Shown here: positions 33,416-33,510 of the stretch, one piece after another
Numbering within the stretch: position 1 is the first letter of the stretch
How the letters are laid out: the number at the start of each line of letters is the position of its first letter
Assembly (NCBI GenBank): GCA_016930775.1
Contig: JAFGGB010000017.1
Span: 1-33,510 of the forward strand
Reading direction: 5' to 3'
Origin: Deltaproteobacteria bacterium
Lineage (GTDB): Bacteria; Desulfobacterota; Syntrophia; Syntrophales; UBA2210
Length of the DNA: 33,510 bases
Program-made: the position numbers and the translations under genes
The notes under the pieces: model-generated
What the model was told of the DNA's origin: nothing
Database searches by the model: none
Seen by the model: only the letters and a program-made list of their open reading frames with translations

Positions 33416-33510
33416 ATGGGATCTGCTCGTTTATTGCAGGGCAACGAGGCGTGCGTGCTGGGTGCGTTGGCGGCGGGGGTGCGGTTTTACGCGGGGTATC
33501 CGATAACGCC
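33416..33510 (+). CDS. 2-oxoacid:ferredoxin oxidoreductase alpha subunit, 5' end only (KorA-like)
   Basis: Only the first 31 codons are in the window. 'LLQGNEACVLGALAAGVRFY' followed by 'AGYPITP' is the N-terminal pyrimidine-binding-domain signature of alpha subunits of 2-oxoglutarate or other 2-oxoacid ferredoxin oxidoreductases (KorA/VorB group). These oxidatively decarboxylate 2-oxoacids, or run in reverse, using ferredoxin and CoA. The ATG at 33416 has GGAGG 7 nt upstream. A ferredoxin-like delta-subunit gene, often the first gene of such operons, is absent upstream, so this may be the first gene. The exact 2-oxoacid cannot be told from so short a piece. Confidence 0.85.
   Translation, partial: MGSARLLQGNEACVLGALAAGVRFYAGYPIT

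Noticed and set aside
32916-33416. 166-codon plus-strand frame ending on the korA-like start codon
   Set aside because: Its composition is unlike a protein (an RRRRR run, no domain), it contains the korA promoter and inverted repeat, and it overlaps a better minus-strand frame.

Overview
The window looks like chromosome from an anaerobic, syntroph- or sulfate-reducer-like deltaproteobacterium (Desulfobacterota). The reasons are a selenocysteine-containing formate dehydrogenase with Fe-S and flavin electron-transfer subunits, the start of a 2-oxoacid:ferredoxin oxidoreductase, many two-component proteins with a sigma-54 activator, and Gram-negative lipoproteins. No rRNA, tRNA, CRISPR array, insertion sequence or phage gene was seen. 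The species assignment is inference.

Layout. 1-2.75 kb: grpE-dnaK, closed by a good intrinsic terminator. 2.8-6.1 kb (+): a secreted phospholipase D-like protein, an LpoA-like lipoprotein (TPR plus periplasmic-binding fold) and surE, probably one operon. 6.1-8.9 kb (-): a tandem universal stress protein, a cytidylate-kinase-like protein and two small lipoproteins. 9.1-10.0 kb (+): a secreted M23 peptidase. 10.06-14.7 kb (-): carB followed by a PurF homologue whose glutaminase site is strongly altered, with a near-consensus promoter and a leader of about 180 nt. 15.1-21.7 kb (-): fmt, a DUF3047 protein, rsmB, an HD-domain protein, a metallo-beta-lactamase-fold hydrolase, purC and dnaJ. 21.7-23.2 kb: a divergent promoter region, then two small exported proteins (+), each followed by a terminator.

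23.2-32.7 kb (-) is the most interesting part. A formate dehydrogenase operon (gamma FAD/NAD/2Fe-2S, alpha Mo/4Fe-4S/Sec, beta 2x4Fe-4S) is followed by a receiver protein. Next come a Cache-domain histidine kinase, an NtrC-type sigma-54 activator, another receiver protein and a receiver-histidine kinase, all on the same strand. The catalytic subunit is interrupted by an in-frame UGA at 31491-31493. A SECIS-like hairpin with a GGUCU loop follows at the same codon distance as in E. coli fdhF, so this is selenocysteine and not a broken gene. The operon is preceded by a textbook sigma-54 promoter (GG-N10-GC at about 32776-32790) with nested dyads upstream. This suggests that the adjacent NtrC-type regulator controls the dehydrogenase.

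32.7-33.5 kb: regulatory sequence, a probable 72-residue CxxC/CxxC protein (-), and at the right edge the first 31 codons of a korA-like gene (+). The korA promoter lies inside a perfect inverted repeat.

Start codons were moved inward wherever a ribosome binding site clearly favoured a later codon. All functional calls rest on motif recognition by eye; no database search was run.
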